From: Bog-159 sp049511415
GTDB lineage: Bacteria > Acidobacteriota > Terriglobia > Bryobacterales > Bryobacteraceae
Direction of reading: 5' to 3'
Assembly: GCA_049511415.1 (NCBI GenBank)
Contig: JBEKYC010000005.1
Span: forward strand, 1-64,000
Length of the DNA: 64,000 nt
A model generated the notes under the pieces. It was not told the origin of the DNA and ran no database searches. It was given only the letters and a program-made list of their open reading frames with translations. Every line of letters begins with the position of its first letter. Position 1 is the stretch's first letter. A program made the translations under genes and the position numbers. Shown piece by piece: positions 18,460 through 27,225 of the stretch.

Positions 18460-19020
18460 CTACTTCTCGTCCGTGGAGTTCTTCTGATCGAGGTGGCCCA
18501 CTGTTTTCAGGCGCTGATAGAGCCGTTCTACCTCGGCCTCGTCTTCCGGGAGCAGCAAGCGGTAACGCGGCGGCGGACCTTGTCTGCGCTCTCCGGGGGC
18601 CAGGACTTCACCCCAAAACTGGCGGTAAGGGATGCCGTCGATCAGGGCATCGCGGGAAAGACGACGCAAATGGCGCAGCAGGCTGTTGCAGGAATCCAGG
18701 TCGCCGGGGTAGACGAGGATCATGCGCGAATCGTCGAAAAGCGTCAGGCGCACGATGAGAGGCGAAACCCAGCCGGTGCGGTCCAAACGACGGATATCCA
18801 TCCAGGGGACGATGCGCTTGCCCACGCTTACGTAACCTTCGTGAATTTCCACGGCCGGTTGAAAAGCGAGAGCCAGCAAGAGCGTCGCGCTTACAATGAA
18901 CAAAGCAGCGGGGATGAACGCCGGCGTCCAGCCGAGGCCCAGCCAAGCCGAAAAGCCCGAAAGCCCGACCGCTACGAGTCCGAACGTAAGATAATGTCGC
19001 GCCGGTGTGTAGCGAGTCAT
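18460..19020 (-). CDS. Membrane protein with PH-like domain, unknown function
   Basis: A 186-residue protein starting at the ATG at 19020. Two adjacent hydrophobic segments (LTFGLVAVGLSGFSAWLGLG and FIPAALFIVSATLLLALAF) are followed by a soluble part starting VEIHEGYVSVGKRIVPWMDIRRLDR. That arrangement resembles bacterial PH-domain membrane proteins, in which the strand pattern follows a helical hairpin. I cannot assign a function. The C-terminus is charged. It is directly upstream of the YdcF gene with a 3 bp gap, so the two are likely co-expressed. Confidence 0.65.
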   Translation of the reverse strand: MTRYTPARHYLTFGLVAVGLSGFSAWLGLGWTPAFIPAALFIVSATLLLALAFQPAVEIHEGYVSVGKRIVPWMDIRRLDRTGWVSPLIVRLTLFDDSRMILVYPGDLDSCNSLLRHLRRLSRDALIDGIPYRQFWGEVLAPGERRQGPPPRYRLLLPEDEAEVERLYQRLKTVGHLDQKNSTDEK

Positions 19021-19120
19021 CTGCAACCCGTCAACTTCTAGACTACAACCACCGGGGACGCCCGTCAATCAGGATGGAGCTTCCTTTAGGCAACCGAGTG
19101 GCGCAGCATGCAGGCAGGTG

Positions 19121-19669
19121 TTAACCTGCCCGTAACAGGCGCAGGCCGCGCCAACCGTATTGAATCCCACTCCATACGGCCAAGGCGAAGGTAGGCCAGA
19201 TCAGCGCTGCTGCAATGGTGGCCAGAAGCGGGTTGCCAAAAGCGTCGCGACCCATGGAAAACACTGCGGTCATAATCTGACAGAAGGTACTGGCCTTGCC
19301 CCAAACGCTTGGCGGAAAGGCGCGCAGTTTGGTAAAGCGGAGGGCTACGGCGGAGGCGGTCAGGATCAAAAAGTCGCGGCCGAAGATAACGGCCACCAGC
19401 CACCACGGAACGCTGGCAACTATCGCCAGTGCCAGGTAAACGCCTGCCATCAAGAGCTTATCGGCGATGGGATCGAGGAAAGCGCCGGAAGCCGTCACCG
19501 CGCCGAAATTTCGCGCCAGGAAACCATCGATGGAGTCGGTCGCGGCAGCCACGGCGAAAATGGCAAGCGCGTCGAAAGCACGATGTTTCAGAATCAACAA
19601 CACGATGAGTGGCGCCAGAAAAACCCGGATCAACGTGAAGAAGTTGGGCAGCGAGAACCAGTCGCGCAT
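19121..19669 (-). CDS. pgsA: CDP-alcohol phosphatidyltransferase, PgsA-like
   Basis: A 182-residue integral membrane enzyme with the full CDP-alcohol phosphotransferase signature D-x2-D-G-x2-A-R-x8-G-x3-D-x3-D, seen as TDSIDGFLAR followed by GAFLDPIAD. The N-terminus NFFTLIRVFLAPLIV is typical of CDP-diacylglycerol-glycerol-3-phosphate 3-phosphatidyltransferase, the committed step to phosphatidylglycerol and cardiolipin. Other alcohols cannot be excluded. It starts 24 bp after the stop of the GT39-like gene on the same strand. Confidence 0.88.
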   Translation of the reverse strand: MRDWFSLPNFFTLIRVFLAPLIVLLILKHRAFDALAIFAVAAATDSIDGFLARNFGAVTASGAFLDPIADKLLMAGVYLALAIVASVPWWLVAVIFGRDFLILTASAVALRFTKLRAFPPSVWGKASTFCQIMTAVFSMGRDAFGNPLLATIAAALIWPTFALAVWSGIQYGWRGLRLLRAG

Positions 19670-19693
19670 TCACTGGCGATTCTAGCAGGATGG

Positions 19694-21151
19694 TCAACCG
19701 GGCTGGGCAGATGGAAGCTCGAAGACAACGACATCCACATCGCCAAAAGGACCGAGGCTCCGGCTGCGCCATCCGAATAGTTCCGGGCGCGCAGCGAACC
19801 AATCGCGCCACCCGGGTAGAACATAGGTGGCGCCGTAAATCGCGAAGCGCGTCGCGGACGTCCGGACTTGCCTGACCAGAGCGCTGGCGAACTGCTCGGC
19901 TTCCGGCGAAGTCGCGTACGGAAATGCGATCAGCTTGCCGTGAACCGGGTAGACCTCCAGGTGCGAGTAGAGGAAGCCGGCCGCGGGTGTGCCGGGTTGC
20001 CAAACGGGAGGACGCGCTTCGATGAAGGGACTGGGACAAAACACCAGCAGTCCAGACGGGAGGCCGTTCAGGGCTTGCGCGGCGGCGCGCCAGTCCGAGT
20101 GGTGATGCGGGGGCCAGGCTTGGCTCCAGTCGCCCAGAAGCATAAGCAGCAGGATACCGAGCAGCATGGAGGCCGGCTTCCAGCGCGTCACGGGCAGAAA
20201 CGCGGCAGCGCCGGCGGTGGCTGCCAGTGCGGCCCCGGGCAATGCGATATCCAGATAGCGATGGACAAATAGGCTGTTCGAGGTTGCCCACGAAAACGCG
20301 AACAGAGACAACGGTTGGATCAGCCACCAGCCGAGGATCAGGCTCTGGCTGGAAACGGACGGCAGGGGCCGAATACGCGCGAGGCCCACCAGGGCCGCGC
20401 CGGCAATGTATACTGCGATGAGTCCCGGTTTCAGCGTCCGGATGAGATCCATGGCCGTGGGCATCGGTGCGATTACGTGCGCTCCGGCCTGGCGGTACAG
20501 GGCCAGCGCGCCAAACAGGACGGGCATCAGGGATAGCATGCACAGACCGAAGACGGTGAGGATCTGGCGCCAGCCGGCATGCGTATCCGCACGCCAAAAT
20601 CGCACCAGGGTATATAGTGCGAAGACCGCATACACCGGCCAGAAGACGAGGTGGACCCGCCACAAGAGGGCCGCCGCGAGCGCGAACAGCAACGCATCGC
20701 GCCAACGGGCGCTATCCAGCCAGCGGATCAGGAACCGGAAGGCGGCCGCGGCGACCAGAGTTCCCAAGGCGTAGGGGCGCGCATCCGCAGCCTGGTAATT
20801 GAACCCGCGCAACGACAGGCAGGCGAATGCGGCAAACCATGCGGCGCCGGGATGAATCAGCCGGCCGGCGATCCGCGCGATGAGATAAAGTGCCAGGGCC
20901 AGGGCCAGCACGGAAGGCAATCGAAAGGCGATTTCCGAGGGGCCGAAGAGACCGGCGGTAACGCGTGGCAGCACGTAATAAATTGACGCGGGCACTTGCG
21001 GAACGGCGCGAAGGGAGGGGTCGTGCGGGCCATGCCGCACGACGAAGACGGTGCCCATTTCATCAACCCAGAAACTGGAGGAAAGGGGCATGAGCCACAA
21101 TCGCGCGATGCAGAGTAAGAGCAGCGCCGCGAGCAGCAGATTTTGCTTCAT
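19694..21151 (-). CDS. GT39/ArnT-like membrane glycosyltransferase
   Basis: A 485-residue protein with about ten hydrophobic segments. The early acidic motif SSSFWVDEMGT and the ADARPYAL segment are typical of GT-C fold transferases (PMT/ArnT family), which move sugars from polyprenyl-phosphate donors onto lipids or proteins on the outer face of the membrane. The C-terminal 100 residues form a soluble portion. Donor and acceptor are unknown. The start lies 6 bp from the TonB-domain gene's stop on the same strand. Confidence 0.8.
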   Translation of the reverse strand: MKQNLLLAALLLLCIARLWLMPLSSSFWVDEMGTVFVVRHGPHDPSLRAVPQVPASIYYVLPRVTAGLFGPSEIAFRLPSVLALALALYLIARIAGRLIHPGAAWFAAFACLSLRGFNYQAADARPYALGTLVAAAAFRFLIRWLDSARWRDALLFALAAALLWRVHLVFWPVYAVFALYTLVRFWRADTHAGWRQILTVFGLCMLSLMPVLFGALALYRQAGAHVIAPMPTAMDLIRTLKPGLIAVYIAGAALVGLARIRPLPSVSSQSLILGWWLIQPLSLFAFSWATSNSLFVHRYLDIALPGAALAATAGAAAFLPVTRWKPASMLLGILLLMLLGDWSQAWPPHHHSDWRAAAQALNGLPSGLLVFCPSPFIEARPPVWQPGTPAAGFLYSHLEVYPVHGKLIAFPYATSPEAEQFASALVRQVRTSATRFAIYGATYVLPGWRDWFAARPELFGWRSRSLGPFGDVDVVVFELPSAQPG

Positions 21152-21157
21152 GTCCGG

Positions 21158-22582
21158 TTATCGCGAAAGGGTGTAGTTCACGTCGATTTGGGTCAGTATC
21201 TCGACGGGCTCGCCATTTAGGAGTGTCGGCTGGTATTTCCAGCGCGACAGCGTTTTGCGGGTTTCCTCGTAGAAAACCAGTGGCCCGCGCAGGAATTCGA
21301 GTTCGCTAATCTCGCCCTTTTTGTCGATAGTGGCCTGGAACCGCACGGTTCCCTGGATGCGCCGGCTTCTGGCGTCCGGAGGATAGGTCGGCGGCGGCTG
21401 GCGAATCAGCTTGGCCTGCTGGACATTGCCGCCTACACGGATTCGTAGTGGCGCGTTTATTTCGGCTTCCGACGCCGAAGTGTCGCAGGATGCGAGCGTG
21501 GCCGGATGGATCTTCTTCGCATGGTCGATCAACTCCTGGCAAAACGCGGAATAGCCATCCGGCAGGTGGCCGGCCTTGGCCAGCGATCGCCCGCCGGAAG
21601 TCACGACCGCCAGCGCGGACAGCAGAACGCGGGCATCGTCGGTGGTGCGCAAGGCGGCGCGCGCTTTGCGGGCGAAAGGCGCATCGGGAACTTGTGCGCC
21701 GGTGGTTGCGGGTAAGCCGGTATTTAAGTCCAGGCTGGTGACACCGAGAACGGTCAATCCGTAGAGATCGCCCAGCCAAATGGAGGCGTCTTTAGACTTC
21801 GCCCCATTGAGAAACTGCTCGGTCTTCTCCGGATCGGAGACCCGCAGAAAGTTCGTGCCGTGGGCCAGGACGGCCGGCTTATCCGCATCCAAGGACAGGT
21901 TCCGCAACCACAGATCCCGCACGCGCTGGTACCCGGACTGATCGGCCAGTGGCCCACCCGCTGCGTTGATCAAAACCAGAGGGCTATCCAGGATCGGGCT
22001 ATCCGGCAGTTTCTCCGCCAGCCACGCGATCTGATCGGCGCGCGCCTTAGATGTGGCTTCGGAGTTATTTGCCGCTGGGGCGCTGGCGAAGTAGGCGAGC
22101 AGCGTGATGCGCGAGGGAACGCTGGCGGGACTCTCTTCGAGCCCCTGCTCCAATTGCGCGGCGCCTGCGGCATCCAATCCCGAGCCGGCTTTGATGGCGT
22201 CCTTAGTTTCTTTGTTCGAGGTGGTCCAGCGACGGCGCAGCGACAATTCCACAGCGCGGGTGATCGGCCGGCGCACGGGAACGCTCAGCCCGACAGCATA
22301 GGCGGCGGGCTGCCCCCCGTGCGTGCCCGGCTCAAATCGCCATTGCGACAGGGCATGGACTACGATATCCGGCAGCGGCGCCACGGCATTCAACTCGAAC
22401 GGCGTGCCATCCGGGGCGACCGTCATGCGTACGGCTACGGTATCAAGGACGTATGAGGTTTCCATCTCGGGTGGGTATTGAGCGTTGACCTTCTGCGTCG
22501 CCACAGGGGGTTCGTCACCCTTGTCCGCCCAAACGAATCCGCAGCAGAGCGCAGCGGCCGCCAGACCAACCCAAATCCGCAT
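21158..22582 (-). CDS. Secreted protein with N- and C-terminal TonB-like domains
   Basis: A 474-residue protein with a signal peptide (LAAAALCCGFVWA). The C-terminal 90 residues are a TonB C-terminal domain: PPPTYPPDARSRRIQGTVRF, then a W-K-Y-x-P-T-L-L-N-G-E-P-V segment. The region right after the signal peptide is a second, weaker copy (NAQYPPEMETSYVLDTVAVR and WRFEPGTHGGQPA). The middle is helical, TPR/SEL1-like in feel but without clear repeats. A soluble TonB-type protein without the usual N-terminal membrane anchor and Pro-rich linker is more likely a periplasmic adaptor than an energy transducer. Confidence 0.8.
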   Translation of the reverse strand: MRIWVGLAAAALCCGFVWADKGDEPPVATQKVNAQYPPEMETSYVLDTVAVRMTVAPDGTPFELNAVAPLPDIVVHALSQWRFEPGTHGGQPAAYAVGLSVPVRRPITRAVELSLRRRWTTSNKETKDAIKAGSGLDAAGAAQLEQGLEESPASVPSRITLLAYFASAPAANNSEATSKARADQIAWLAEKLPDSPILDSPLVLINAAGGPLADQSGYQRVRDLWLRNLSLDADKPAVLAHGTNFLRVSDPEKTEQFLNGAKSKDASIWLGDLYGLTVLGVTSLDLNTGLPATTGAQVPDAPFARKARAALRTTDDARVLLSALAVVTSGGRSLAKAGHLPDGYSAFCQELIDHAKKIHPATLASCDTSASEAEINAPLRIRVGGNVQQAKLIRQPPPTYPPDARSRRIQGTVRFQATIDKKGEISELEFLRGPLVFYEETRKTLSRWKYQPTLLNGEPVEILTQIDVNYTLSR

Positions 22583-22601
22583 TCCTCAATTCTACGCGAG
22601 C

Positions 22602-22725
22602 GCAGTCCCTGCTATCGTCACAAACAATGCAGCATGATGCCACTCGCCTCGATGGGATCTTCCGGCACTGTTTGCCGGGCTTGGCGGGACTTATTTGCGA
22701 TGGATCTGCACGATTCCGGACCGCG
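22602..22725 (+). pseudogene. Broken duplicate of the 5' end of the deoxyhypusine-synthase-like gene
   Basis: GCAGTCCCTGCTATCGTCA followed by CAAACAATG matches, with few changes, the start region of the intact gene at 23630-23658. Downstream, DATRLDGIFRHCLPGLAG is readable from the ATG at 22627 and aligns with CNTLDEIFRHCLPAFGG of the intact protein. Similarity fades after about 22725. This is a truncated, diverged copy that lies about 1 kb before the functional gene, with a dead vapBC pair in between. Confidence 0.75.
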
Positions 22726-22830
22726 CCGCCGCTGGGCGCGGCCCACGTGTAGACGTTCCGATTGCTTTGTAACGTGGTCCAGTTAGTTCTTCTCCGGTTG
22801 TCTGGTGCGGGCAGGCGCACCCACGAGAAC

Positions 22831-23237
22831 TCATTCAATGAACGGATCGACCATGCGCACGCCAGCGTTTACGAAATCAGCGCGGTTTCGCCTGACCGAC
22901 CGCCAGACCGTGGACAGCCGCAGTCGCCGCTATGAGGTCATACTTGATTGGCATGGCTTTCCCGGTTGTGCGAAGCTGCGCCAGCAGTTCCGCTCATTTC
23001 AATCCCGTGTCCGCGTCCCCGGGCAGACGGTAGAGATGGCCGCCCGTGTCGAACCAGCGTTCCAGGGCGGTCCGCTCCCTTCCTTTGGGAGGATAGAATC
23101 CCGAATCGCAGTTCGCCCAGAATGACGGGATCGACAGCAATGTCCGACTCATGTGCGCGAAGCCACGACACGACGCGCGGATCGGGCGCCGGTTTCGTCG
23201 GGTCGCCCAGAACGTCGGCGTCGACCAAGTACTTCAC
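22831..23237 (-). pseudogene. vapC: Decayed VapC-type PIN-domain toxin
   Basis: The 5' part reads MKYLVDADVLGDPTKPAPDP and continues to IAVDPVILGELRFGIL, a classic VapC N-terminus with the PIN acidic residues. The frame is then shifted; another frame carries on with TALERWFDTGGHLYRLPGDA, a TGA where a Trp codon is expected, AELLAQLRTTGKAMPIKYD and LIAATAAVHGLAV. A further shift leads to RADFVNAGVRMVDPFIE and the stop at 22831. Two frameshifts and one nonsense codon make it inactive. Its GTG overlaps the end of the antitoxin remnant (GTGA), as in functional pairs. Confidence 0.8.
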
Positions 23238-23465
23238 AGTGCATCCGTCGACTCAGAGTCGATCGGCAAGAAGAAGTCCTTCCGCCGACAGGCGAACAGC
23301 CATCGATGGCGCCCGCGTTCTTTGGAGCGGCACGCCGGACGAGACGATAGTCCCCACGCTCAACACGCTCGACGTCAAGCTCCTACCCCGGTTCGATACG
23401 GTCCATCCCAGCCGAAACTCCGCTGGCAGAACGATCTGGCCCTTGGACCAAACGGTCGTCTTCAT
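23234..23465 (-). pseudogene. vapB: Decayed VapB/AbrB-type antitoxin
   Basis: The frame begins MKTTVWSKGQIVLPAEFR, the swapped-hairpin AbrB/SpoVT DNA-binding motif. It then needs a shift to read DRIEPG, a TAG codon, and ELDVERVERGDYRLVRRAAP. A last shift gives DFFLPIDSESTDAL and a stop overlapping the toxin start. The parts occur in the normal order for a VapB antitoxin. Together with the neighbouring vapC remnant this was a complete toxin-antitoxin operon. Confidence 0.75.
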
Positions 23466-23655
23466 GTAAGCAAGATATCGTCTCACCTTGGAGGCAGTGT
23501 CGAGCACCATACCCAGGAATCCCGACAGATATTAGTGACCAAGAGCCAGCCAGGACGTCGGGCGGAATGACCAGTTCCGGCAGCACGCGTATCAACTGGA
23601 TGGTGAGGATCTCCTGCCGTGTGCCGACGGCAGTCCCGTGCTATCGTCAAAAACA

Positions 23656-24813
23656 ATGCCACTGAATCCTCCTCGCCAACCCGTTCGTGTGCGGCGCGTC
23701 GATGAGTGCAACACCCTGGACGAGATCTTCCGGCATTGTCTGCCGGCATTTGGCGGAGCCTATCTCAGACGGATTTATGTGATTCTGGATCGGGCCATCG
23801 CGGAAGGATGTCCGCTAACGCTGGCCATCTCCGGGCCGGTCACCGTATCCGGCCAGCATCTGGCCTGGCTGATTCCGCTGCTCGAAACCGGATGGGTGGC
23901 TTACATCAGCACCACGGATGCAGTTTGCTATCACGACGGACACCGCAGCCTGGATGCACACCAGCCCGAACCGATTCACGAAGTATCGATCAATAGTGAC
24001 GATGCGGCGTTGCGGGACGAAGGCACCATCCGCGTGACGGACATGGCGTTTGACGAAGCGGTGCTGCTGGATCAGGATCGTTTTCTGAGCGCCTGCCTGG
24101 CGCGGCCGGAATTCCAAAAGAAGATGACAGGAACCGAAATGCGCCACCGGTTGGGCGCGCTTTACGCCGTGCAGGAGCAGCGCCATGGTGTACCTGCCGG
24201 CTTGCTGGCGACCTGCCACCGGCTGGCGATCCCGGTGCTGGTGGGAGCCCCGGCGGATGGCAGCGTGTTCCTGAATTCGATGAAGCTGTGGGCCATGCGC
24301 CAGGCCGGCATCCTGCCCGAATACGGGTTCGATCTGGATTTGCATGCGGAAGTATTTGAAGCCTGCGCGTATCATCGCTGGGGGTTGTTCGAGAGTCCGG
24401 CGCGCTCGCTCGCGACATTGATACTCGGCGGCGGCGTGCCGAAGAATTACAATCTGCAGCCGGAGCCGGCACTCGGCCAGGTTTTGGGATTGCCGAATGT
24501 GCGCGGCTACCAGTTCGACGTGCAGATCGTAACTGCGCCCGTAACTGACGGGTCACTATCTTCCTGTCCGCCCGCTGAGGCAGTAACTTGGGGCAAAGTG
24601 GATAAGAACGAGTATCTCAAGACCACCGAGAGCATGCAGGCGGATTATTCGATGGTGATGCCGTTCATCGTGAAAGCGCTTTTGGACCGGCATGCTCGGC
24701 ACGATGGCTACCGGCTCTTCGAGCAGCGCGAGGCGCTGTGCGAAAAGCTGCGGCAGGATGTGCGGACGAATCGGGATTGGTTACTGCGTAGCGTGGAGTA
24801 TCCGTTGGAGTAG
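23656..24813 (+). CDS. Deoxyhypusine synthase-like protein
   Basis: A 385-residue member of the deoxyhypusine synthase/homospermidine synthase family, NAD-dependent enzymes that transfer the aminobutyl group of spermidine. Visible are LAISGPVTVSGQHLAWLIPLL, the LILGGGVPKNYNLQPEP nucleotide region, and EAVTWGKVD, which corresponds to the active-site lysine motif (S-W-G-K) of eukaryotic DHS; the Lys is residue 314 here. Bacteria lack eIF5A, so a polyamine substrate such as putrescine, giving homospermidine, is the likely alternative. ATG 23656 was preferred to a GTG at 23638. A broken duplicate of its 5' end lies at 22602. Confidence 0.88.
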   Translation: MPLNPPRQPVRVRRVDECNTLDEIFRHCLPAFGGAYLRRIYVILDRAIAEGCPLTLAISGPVTVSGQHLAWLIPLLETGWVAYISTTDAVCYHDGHRSLDAHQPEPIHEVSINSDDAALRDEGTIRVTDMAFDEAVLLDQDRFLSACLARPEFQKKMTGTEMRHRLGALYAVQEQRHGVPAGLLATCHRLAIPVLVGAPADGSVFLNSMKLWAMRQAGILPEYGFDLDLHAEVFEACAYHRWGLFESPARSLATLILGGGVPKNYNLQPEPALGQVLGLPNVRGYQFDVQIVTAPVTDGSLSSCPPAEAVTWGKVDKNEYLKTTESMQADYSMVMPFIVKALLDRHARHDGYRLFEQREALCEKLRQDVRTNRDWLLRSVEYPLE

Positions 24814-24815
24814 AA

Positions 24816-27128
24816 GTGAATCGGCCACGGATGAACACGGACAAACACGGATTCCGGCCGCATCTGCGGTCATCCGTGTTCGTCTTTAGCTGGTGTGCTT
24901 GCCTTGCCGCGGTGACGTCTCTCCCGGCCCAGAGTACGGGTCAGGTGCGCGGGGTGGTTTTGGACTCTCGCGGCGGGGAAGCACTCAGCAATGTGACAGT
25001 ATCTCTGGCGGCCAGCAGTTATCGCGTTACGACTGATACTAAGGGTCACTTCGATATTCCGTCAGTGCCACCCGGCGATTACGTGCTGCACGTTTCCACG
25101 GTCGGATATCACCTGTTGCAGCGGCCGTTCCATGTGAACCCTGGCGAGGTGCAGGATTTCGAAGTGGTCCTCACGGCGGACACCCTGCGGCAGACGGAGA
25201 CCGTCGAGGTGAAGGCCGGACCGTTCGACATCGCGCCCCAGGACAGCCCGTCCGCGATCACGCTGTCCGGCAACGATTCGAAGAATCTGGCGAGCGTGCT
25301 GGCCGACGATCCGCTGCGCGCCGTGCAGAATCTGCCGGGAGTTACGTCCAACAACGATTTTGACGCGCGTTTCTCGTTGCGCGGCGCGGACTTCAGCCGC
25401 ATCGGGGTGTATCTGGATGGCGTGCTGCTGCACGAGCCTTTTCATACGTTACAGGGCCAGGATCAATCCGCCTCGGCGACGGCGTTCAACGGCGATATGG
25501 TGGACGAGATGACGCTGTACGAGGGCGCCTATCCGGCCCGCTACGGGGACAGCTCCGCCGCGGTGCTGGATGTGGAAACGCGCGATGGGAGCCGGGATGA
25601 GACCTTGCTGCGGGCATCGGCCAGCACATCCAACGCCAGCTTCATGGCGGAAGGGCCGCTGGGAAAAAAGAAGCGCGGATCGTGGCTGGTCGCGGTCCGC
25701 AAAAGCTACTTGCAGTATCTGCTGGCCCGCACGTTTCCGAACGCTACGCTGGATTTCGGTCTGGAGGATGTCCAGGGCCGGCTCTCATACGACCTGGACG
25801 CAAAGAACCGTCTGACCCTATATATATTGGAGAGTTTCACTGGGCTGGATCGCTCCGCGGTAAAGAACCAACTGGGCGACAATGCCCTTTTGAACGCGGG
25901 CTACCATTACACGCTGGCAAACCTAGGCTGGCGATTTACTCCGAACGATCAGGTAGTCGTAACCAGCCACGCGGCCTGGATGCGCGAAAAGTACGGCGAC
26001 AATAACCCGAATGATGTGTCTCTGGACGCGGGCTATTACGGGGAGTGGGTATGGAACACCACGGCCACCTGGATGTGGAGCAGTGCCGGCGCGCTGAATG
26101 CGGGTTGGAGCATGCGCCTCATCCGCGATTCCGGGTTTGCGAACCAGTTCGTAACCAGCCCGCTGCGGATCGAACAAAGCTGGAACGGCACGGCGCGGAT
26201 GGATGGCGGTTACCTGCAGCAATCCTACGCGCTGTTTGGCGGCCGGCTGCGTCTGACCGGGGGTGTGCGGTCGGATCATGATACCGGTGACGGTGTGACC
26301 GCGACTTCTCCCACGGCGTCGGCGAATCTGGCGCTGACGAAGTCCACGCATTTTCAGCTTGGCTTCGGGCAGTACGTGCAGTTCCCGGATCTTTCGGTGC
26401 AGGACTCAACGCTGGGCGGCAGTCGCGTGCGGCCGATGCGATCCAACCAAGCCATCGCGGCCATCGAACAGCGGTTCGGCCAGCGCACACGGCTGCGCCT
26501 GGAGACTTACAACCGCGCGGATCGCGATTTGATTGATCAGCCGTATCTGGACCCACGGATCTTGGATGGCCGGGTCTTACTGCCGCCGCCCGATCCGCGA
26601 TATTTCAATGCCGTGCGCGGCTATGCGCGCGGGGCTGAGATTGTCCTGCAACGGTCCAGCGCCAACCGCTTTACGGGCTGGGTGTCGTATGGCTTCGGCC
26701 GGACGGAGATGCGCGATGGCGCGTCCGGAGCGCGATTTGTTTCCGACTGGGACCAGCGGCACACCATTAATATTTACGGCGCATACCGGCTGCGGCCGTC
26801 GGTCAATTTGAGCGGGCGTTCCAGTTGGGGAAGTGGCTTTCCCCTTCCCGGATTTATCCAGATGGTGAACGGAAACTACTACCTGTCGAGTGTGCGTAAC
26901 AGCCAGCGCCTGGGACCGTACAGCCGGACGGACGGGCGCATCAACAAGGCCTGGTCGCACGACCGGTGGAAGATGACCCTGTATGGAGAAGTCGTCAACC
27001 TCACGGATCATGCGAATTACGCTTTTGAGAGTCTGGACAGCGTGGATCGCCAAACTGGTCTAGTGCATGTCACGATCGATAAAATGTTCCCGATTCTGCC
27101 ATCCGCCGGTCTGGTTTTCGAGCGCTAG
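24816..27128 (+). CDS. TonB-dependent receptor with carboxypeptidase-regulatory-like N-terminal domain
   Basis: A 770-residue outer-membrane receptor. After the signal peptide (ending LPAQS) comes a carboxypeptidase-regulatory-like beta-sandwich (GVVLDSRGGEALSNVTVSL, VPPGDYVLHVSTVGY). A TonB plug follows (AVQNLPGVTSNNDFDARFSL RG-type motif with GVYLDGVLLHEPFH), then a 22-strand barrel. It should import a nutrient using TonB energy. The GTG start at 24816 and an ATG at 24831 both lie in a palindromic repeat, so the signal-peptide n-region is repeat-derived. The first residues, MNRPRMNTDKHGFRPHL, look like translated repeat. The C-terminus is slightly shorter than in Oar-like receptors. Confidence 0.9.
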   Translation: MNRPRMNTDKHGFRPHLRSSVFVFSWCACLAAVTSLPAQSTGQVRGVVLDSRGGEALSNVTVSLAASSYRVTTDTKGHFDIPSVPPGDYVLHVSTVGYHLLQRPFHVNPGEVQDFEVVLTADTLRQTETVEVKAGPFDIAPQDSPSAITLSGNDSKNLASVLADDPLRAVQNLPGVTSNNDFDARFSLRGADFSRIGVYLDGVLLHEPFHTLQGQDQSASATAFNGDMVDEMTLYEGAYPARYGDSSAAVLDVETRDGSRDETLLRASASTSNASFMAEGPLGKKKRGSWLVAVRKSYLQYLLARTFPNATLDFGLEDVQGRLSYDLDAKNRLTLYILESFTGLDRSAVKNQLGDNALLNAGYHYTLANLGWRFTPNDQVVVTSHAAWMREKYGDNNPNDVSLDAGYYGEWVWNTTATWMWSSAGALNAGWSMRLIRDSGFANQFVTSPLRIEQSWNGTARMDGGYLQQSYALFGGRLRLTGGVRSDHDTGDGVTATSPTASANLALTKSTHFQLGFGQYVQFPDLSVQDSTLGGSRVRPMRSNQAIAAIEQRFGQRTRLRLETYNRADRDLIDQPYLDPRILDGRVLLPPPDPRYFNAVRGYARGAEIVLQRSSANRFTGWVSYGFGRTEMRDGASGARFVSDWDQRHTINIYGAYRLRPSVNLSGRSSWGSGFPLPGFIQMVNGNYYLSSVRNSQRLGPYSRTDGRINKAWSHDRWKMTLYGEVVNLTDHANYAFESLDSVDRQTGLVHVTIDKMFPILPSAGLVFER
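24823..24884. repeat. Palindromic ATCCGTG-type repeat overlapping a gene start
   Basis: The stretch begins GGCCACGGATGAACACGG and contains GACAAACACGGAT (24840-24852) facing ATCCGTGTTCGTC (24872-24884). An inner CCGCATCTGCGG hairpin gives a long imperfect cruciform. Repeats of this ATCCGTGTTCATCCGTGGCC kind are known as intergenic elements in several high-GC phyla. This copy is unusual because it supplies the first codons of the TonB-receptor gene. Confidence 0.65.
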
Positions 27129-27140
27129 GGCGGACAGGTT

Positions 27141-27156
27141 CTACGGTTACCCGTAG
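27141..27156 (+). terminator. Short hairpin after the TonB-receptor gene
   Basis: CTACGG and CCGTAG are perfect 6-bp arms with a TTAC loop, 13 nt after the stop codon. The absence of a following T-run makes termination uncertain. Confidence 0.3.
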
Positions 27157-27225
27157 TACCGCGCATGGGTCTTCTCAATCTGTTTCCGGAAGAACCGCCG
27201 ATGTTATGATCCTGGTCAGCCGCAT

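Noticed and set aside
19458..20705. 415-codon minus-strand frame overlapping pgsA and the GT39-like gene
   Set aside because: Same-strand shadow in another phase; both real genes have membrane segments and motifs.
22515..22838. Minus-strand frame starting MNEFSWVRLPAP
   Set aside because: Runs across the end of vapC debris, the broken gene copy and the TonB gene start; no homology-like feature.
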